A DNA stretch of 60,000 nucleotides from Symsagittifera roscoffensis (lineage: Eukaryota; Xenacoelomorpha; Acoela; Convolutidae): the NCBI RefSeq assembly GCF_963678635.1, contig NC_087071.1:32664141-32724140 (forward strand), read 5' to 3'. Below the pieces are notes generated by a model. That model was given only the letters and a program-made list of their open reading frames with translations. It had not been told where the DNA came from and did not search any database. Below are positions 56,372 to 60,000 of this stretch, one piece after another. Numbering within the stretch: the stretch's first letter is position 1; every line of letters starts with the position of its first letter. The translations under genes and the position numbers were made by a program.

Positions 56372-58024
56372 AGCAGGGAATCGATTGCAAGATTTGAAAA
56401 TCTCAAAGTCAACGCCTCAGCACTATTCTAAACGCCTCGTAGCCGTAGGCCATTGCTATGCAATTAGCACAGAAGACTAAGCTGAAAAAAAGATACTCAA
56501 AATTGGAAAAAAAGAAATTGAACATTTTTTGAATATTGTCATTTTTGCGTGAACGTATATGGGTAAAAATACTAAAAATAGGTCTAAACATTTTTATTGG
56601 GTTCAGGATTCAAATGATTCAACTATTTTTGAAATGACAAAAAAACGCGAAAATTTAAGCAAAACTATTTTGAAACATTTTATCTTATTTTCAGTTTATT
56701 TTACGGAACTTTTGAGTTTTGGTTGCCGAGAAAGCGCTACTTGAAGAGTCAAAACTTGGTTAGAGCAGAGTAACTAATCAGGTTTTTCCCGATATATACA
56801 TTTGTTTAGGCATCAATCTTCTTGACAACCAATCAAATTGCTTTTGAGAAGACTTGATTATCTTCGTTTCATCTGATTTTCATTTTGAATAACTGAGATT
56901 TCAAAAAATAATTAAATCAAATGAATCGCTAATTTCCTCTCCAATTCATTCTTGAATTTTGAAAGTTTTTCACAACACAAAAGAGATAAAATAAAACTCA
57001 AAAGCCAAAAAACGTCAATCACTTTAAATGCAAATCTTTTGATACTCGAAGTTTTTTTTAAAATCAGGCCCAGGTTCTTTTATCGAACATAGCTTTCCCA
57101 AACTTGTCACTTTTGAGCAACGAAAATGTCGACTCTGAGACGTTATCTTTTCATTTGTCTGTTCACTTTTTTGGCAAAACTCATGAAAATGTTTTAGCTC
57201 GAACTCAAGTTTTCAAGAGTTTTGCGCCTTTAAGTGGCTCTCAGCTGATTTTAGCAGTGGGGGAGTTTTTTGAAATTAAACACTTTTTATTGTCAAAAGT
57301 TACAAATTCCAGGCAAATTTATTCTCTCAAGCCATCTTATTCTCAAATCTAGTTTCAAGTTTTTGCCAGTTTTACAACAAATTTTTTTTTATTGTTTCAC
57401 TGTTTTTTCCTGGACTTAATAAAATCTGAAACAATAGTGATTAATACAGACAGACCAATCCGGGACCGTTCATTTTTGTAGCGCTGTTTTCATGTCCCGC
57501 GGCTCAATTTGCTGAATGAACGTATAAACCGATTTTAAAATAACATCTCATGAAGCTAGACCCGCCTTGAAGTTTCATGAATAACAATCAAATATAACAT
57601 TTTCTCATTGTCTCCACAAATCAATAATTATTGATTCTAATCAAAAGAAAATGGCTTATAATCCAATTTTTTTGACAAAAAATATAATCCATTGCAATTG
57701 ATTACAATCAATTTAAATGGATTATTTAATTTTGTTTTCTAAAATTAGTCTTAAATTTCAAACACAGTGCAGGGTTTTCACAAATTCGTAGTTGCTTTTG
57801 ATTTACCGCATTTTTCATTAAAAACATGCAAATATGAGACTTACTTTGTCGCAGAAAACTGTTATCTTTTTTCAACTTTTTACTTTACAGTTTTTTATGT
57901 TTCCTTTTCAATTTTCTACTGATTTTTCTAACTTCTTCCCAATTAACGTCCCTCATTCTTTTCTTGATTCCCATCCCATGTTAAACCGTCTTTTACGACG
58001 ACCATATGGTCTGGTTTGGATGAA
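56372..58024. other. No gene recognised
   Basis: AT-rich sequence with short frames on both strands, none with a domain or splice context that I could support. Confidence 0.5.
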
Positions 58025-58590
58025 AGTAAGGTCCAACCCTTTTTGATCCCCCCTTCCCCCAGTTTACCCCCTCCATCCAATTTACCTCCCTCCTCCCTCC
58101 CTCCAAGTTTATCACCCTCCCCCAGTTTACCCCTCGCCCACGTTAACTGGTACAGCTACAACTCGCAACAAAAAACAACTCGCAATAAAAGGCAACTCAC
58201 AAAACTTAAGGAAAGCGATAACTCAATTGCGACACCCTATTTAAAAACAATTGGAAACTTTATAATTTTGGTTTAAGGTCGCCAGTGGGAGCTCTATGTG
58301 TGCATCGCCTCTTCGCTGCAACAACGGGCTTTAAATTTTGTAAAAAATTTTACCCTCTGTTGGCAAGCTGGCAGTTGGCAATATATTGCGAGTTGTCTTT
58401 AATTGCAAGTTGTTTGGTGGAAGGTGTTTGGGGGGAGGTGTTCTGGATTGATGTTTGTTGGTGGGGGTGCTATTCTGTGCTTGTGTATATGTGTGGAGGA
58501 GGTAGGTGTGGAACGGAGTTTGATATCGGGATTGGGTATTGGGGGTATGAAAATGGGGGAGGGGATATTCGTTCGGTTTAAATTTTGAAG
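58025..58590. mobile_element. Second element with inverted arms of short repeats
   Basis: The core at 58271-58380 has GGTTTAAGGTCGCCAGTGGG and GTTGGCAAGCTGGCA, matching the core of the 38.8-kb element. The inner arms are units of about 17 bp, CAACTCGCAATAAAAGG-like, at 58156-58205 and inverted at 58376-58420. Outer arms are C-rich on the left (CCCCCAGTTTACC, CCTCCATCCAATTTACC) and G/T-rich on the right. Ends are uncertain; no ORF is credible in the G/T or C runs. Confidence 0.55.
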
Positions 58591-58993
58591 AACCCTGCAA
58601 AAATAGACAAAACATCATAATTACAAAAAATATTTGAAAAAATCGTTTTTATTGTTAAAAAAATAGATTAAAATAGATAAGAATGGATTTCTGAATATTG
58701 AATTTAAAATCCCCTAAAAATTCAATTTTATGGTTGAATGGGTCATGAAAATTGGTTAAATGACTTGAATTTTTGGCAAACTCATTCACTATAATCGATT
58801 ATTTTCCATGAAACTTTAGTGCGAGAACTGTTTCAACAAAAATTTAGTACCAGTAAATTACAGTGTTTAAGCAAGCAAAGTATGCCTAGATAATCACATT
58901 TAGTCTGCTAAAATACTCAATGATAAAAGGCAATTGCCTCAAAACATTCGAAATAAACAAAAATGATACACCGGTGTTGACCTCCATACACCG

Positions 58994-59824
58994 AAAATGC
59001 TTATCATACAATTCCATACATCAAGGTTATGGAAAAAAACTTGTCATTCATTTTTTGTATAATTTCGAAAAATGTTCAAAAAAAGATATAAATTAATTTC
59101 TGCTAATAAAACAGAGTGGTGATGCAAAAGCCGAGTCTTTTTTTTGAAAAAATGCTTATCATACAATTCCCATATATGGAAATTGTATGACCAGCATTTT
59201 TTTGATGGCTACACAAGTTTTTTTCCAAGTAATTTTGAAATGGTTCCAAATATTTTTTCGGTTTTTTTTTTCAACCGCAAATAAAACTTTGTACTCAACA
59301 AAACAGTTTCCAAAAAATTTTTGGATGCGAAATTTATTTTTTTGTGTGTGCCTAACGTCCTCCTGGATACACTAATGTTGGATTTTCTTTTTCGCTTAAT
59401 AATTTTTCTCGAAAAAAAATAAATATTTTTGTATGACATGTTTATGTATGCATTGATCAATGCCTGATAAATTAAAAATTCAAATTTTAGAAAAAATTTC
59501 ATCGTTGAAAATTTTAGCCAAGTTTTAAAAGTTTGTTACTTTCGTTGTATCATTTGAGAAAGACAGCTCTGAGATAATTCAGGTCGTTTTCTGTGCATTG
59601 TAAATGCAAAATCATCAAAATTTTGGTGCTTTGAATAAGCCAAGGTCTTTGTCACTTGCGTTCGATTACGATCACAAACCAAAAATTTTCAAGAATGAAA
59701 TTTAGAAAAAAAAAACATTTTTATTGTTTTTGGAAAAAACTTATGATAAAATTTTCTTAAATGTAAAAATGCTTAACATAGAGATTTCAAACAATTTTCT
59801 GTGCGTATGGAATTGTATGATAAG
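58994..59824. mobile_element. Inverted-repeat element, about 0.8 kb
   Basis: CTTATCATACAATTCCATAC at 59000-59019 recurs perfectly inverted at 59805-59824. Between them a palindromic double copy of the same word lies at 59149-59202 (ATGCTTATCATACAATTCC / GGAAATTGTATGACCAGCAT). This looks like a non-autonomous DNA transposon or nested copies; no target duplication was fixed. Confidence 0.5.
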
Positions 59825-59927
59825 AAGATTTGGTCGATCCGGGCAGTAACAAATCGTAGTCACAATCGACCTAAATTATTGCTGTCTCATTATGTCTACC
59901 AACCTGTCTTTCTCATAGCCCGACTCT

Positions 59928-59978
59928 TGTTGCAATCCCATTGCAATCCTTGTTGCAATCCTTGTTGCAATCATAGCT
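59928..59978 (+). repeat. Short tandem repeat, TTGCAATCC units
   Basis: Four TTGCAATC words, two of them as CTTGTTGCAATC, follow each other. Confidence 0.7.
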
Positions 59979-60000
59979 TAGATTTTTGCTGAACTGTAGC

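Noticed and set aside
58016-58618. Pro-rich and Gly/Val-rich frames at 58016-58618.
   Set aside because: They come from C-rich and G/T-rich arms of the inverted-arm element and are low-complexity on both strands.

Overview
The window is AT-rich eukaryotic DNA, most likely from an invertebrate animal. It carries LTR retroelements of the Ty3/gypsy (Metaviridae) class, a Polinton/adintovirus-type DNA polymerase B fragment, small DNA transposons with recognisable target-site duplications, and one host-like gene split by GT-AG introns. I cannot name the taxon. Gene density is very low; more than 80% of the window is transposon-derived or has no recognisable content.

Positions 1-25,000 are dominated by two copies of one very large LTR retroelement in head-to-head orientation. 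Copy B (5984-24992, + strand) appears complete: two ~408-bp LTRs that start TG and end CA and are about 97% identical, a 4-bp target-site duplication (ATAT), a primer-binding site 2 bp after the 5' LTR, and about 18 kb of internal sequence. In order it holds a structured leader, a small basic ORF1, a long gag (N-terminal ORF2, capsid, zinc knuckle, Asn/Arg-rich tail), aspartic protease, reverse transcriptase, RNase H, integrase with GPY module, a 1-kb gap, a Pro/Ser/Thr-rich ORF3, an envelope-like glycoprotein whose ATG overlaps the ORF3 stop, an unrecognised ORF4, and a 1.7-kb 3' non-coding region with a ~95-bp-arm hairpin. Copy A (1-5613, - strand) is the 5' part of a second copy and runs off the left edge; 370 bp separate the two LTRs. 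Both copies carry scattered stops and frameshifts. The 19-kb length, the gene upstream of gag and the ORFs around env make this the most unusual system here.

From 25 to 41 kb the sequence is a graveyard. It holds a DNA polymerase B fragment (26.1-26.4 kb), a 471-bp TA-flanked MITE (30.3 kb), a second and unrelated Ty3/gypsy remnant on the - strand (33.6-37.4 kb; zinc knuckle, protease, RT and RNase H recognisable), a possible C-type lectin domain fragment (38.0 kb), an element with inverted arms made of short repeats (38.8-39.2 kb), and copies of a dispersed ~1-kb repeat.

From 41.0 to 46.0 kb on the - strand lies the one convincing host gene: four exons with canonical splice sites that join in frame to give 699 codons, encoding a protein with six predicted membrane segments and no family I recognise. 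From 46 to 60 kb I see only repeats: hAT-type MITE copies at 44.5 (inside the large intron) and 52.9 kb, another dispersed-repeat copy, a second inverted-arm element at 58.0-58.6 kb, an inverted-repeat element at 59.0-59.8 kb, and otherwise low-complexity AT-rich DNA.
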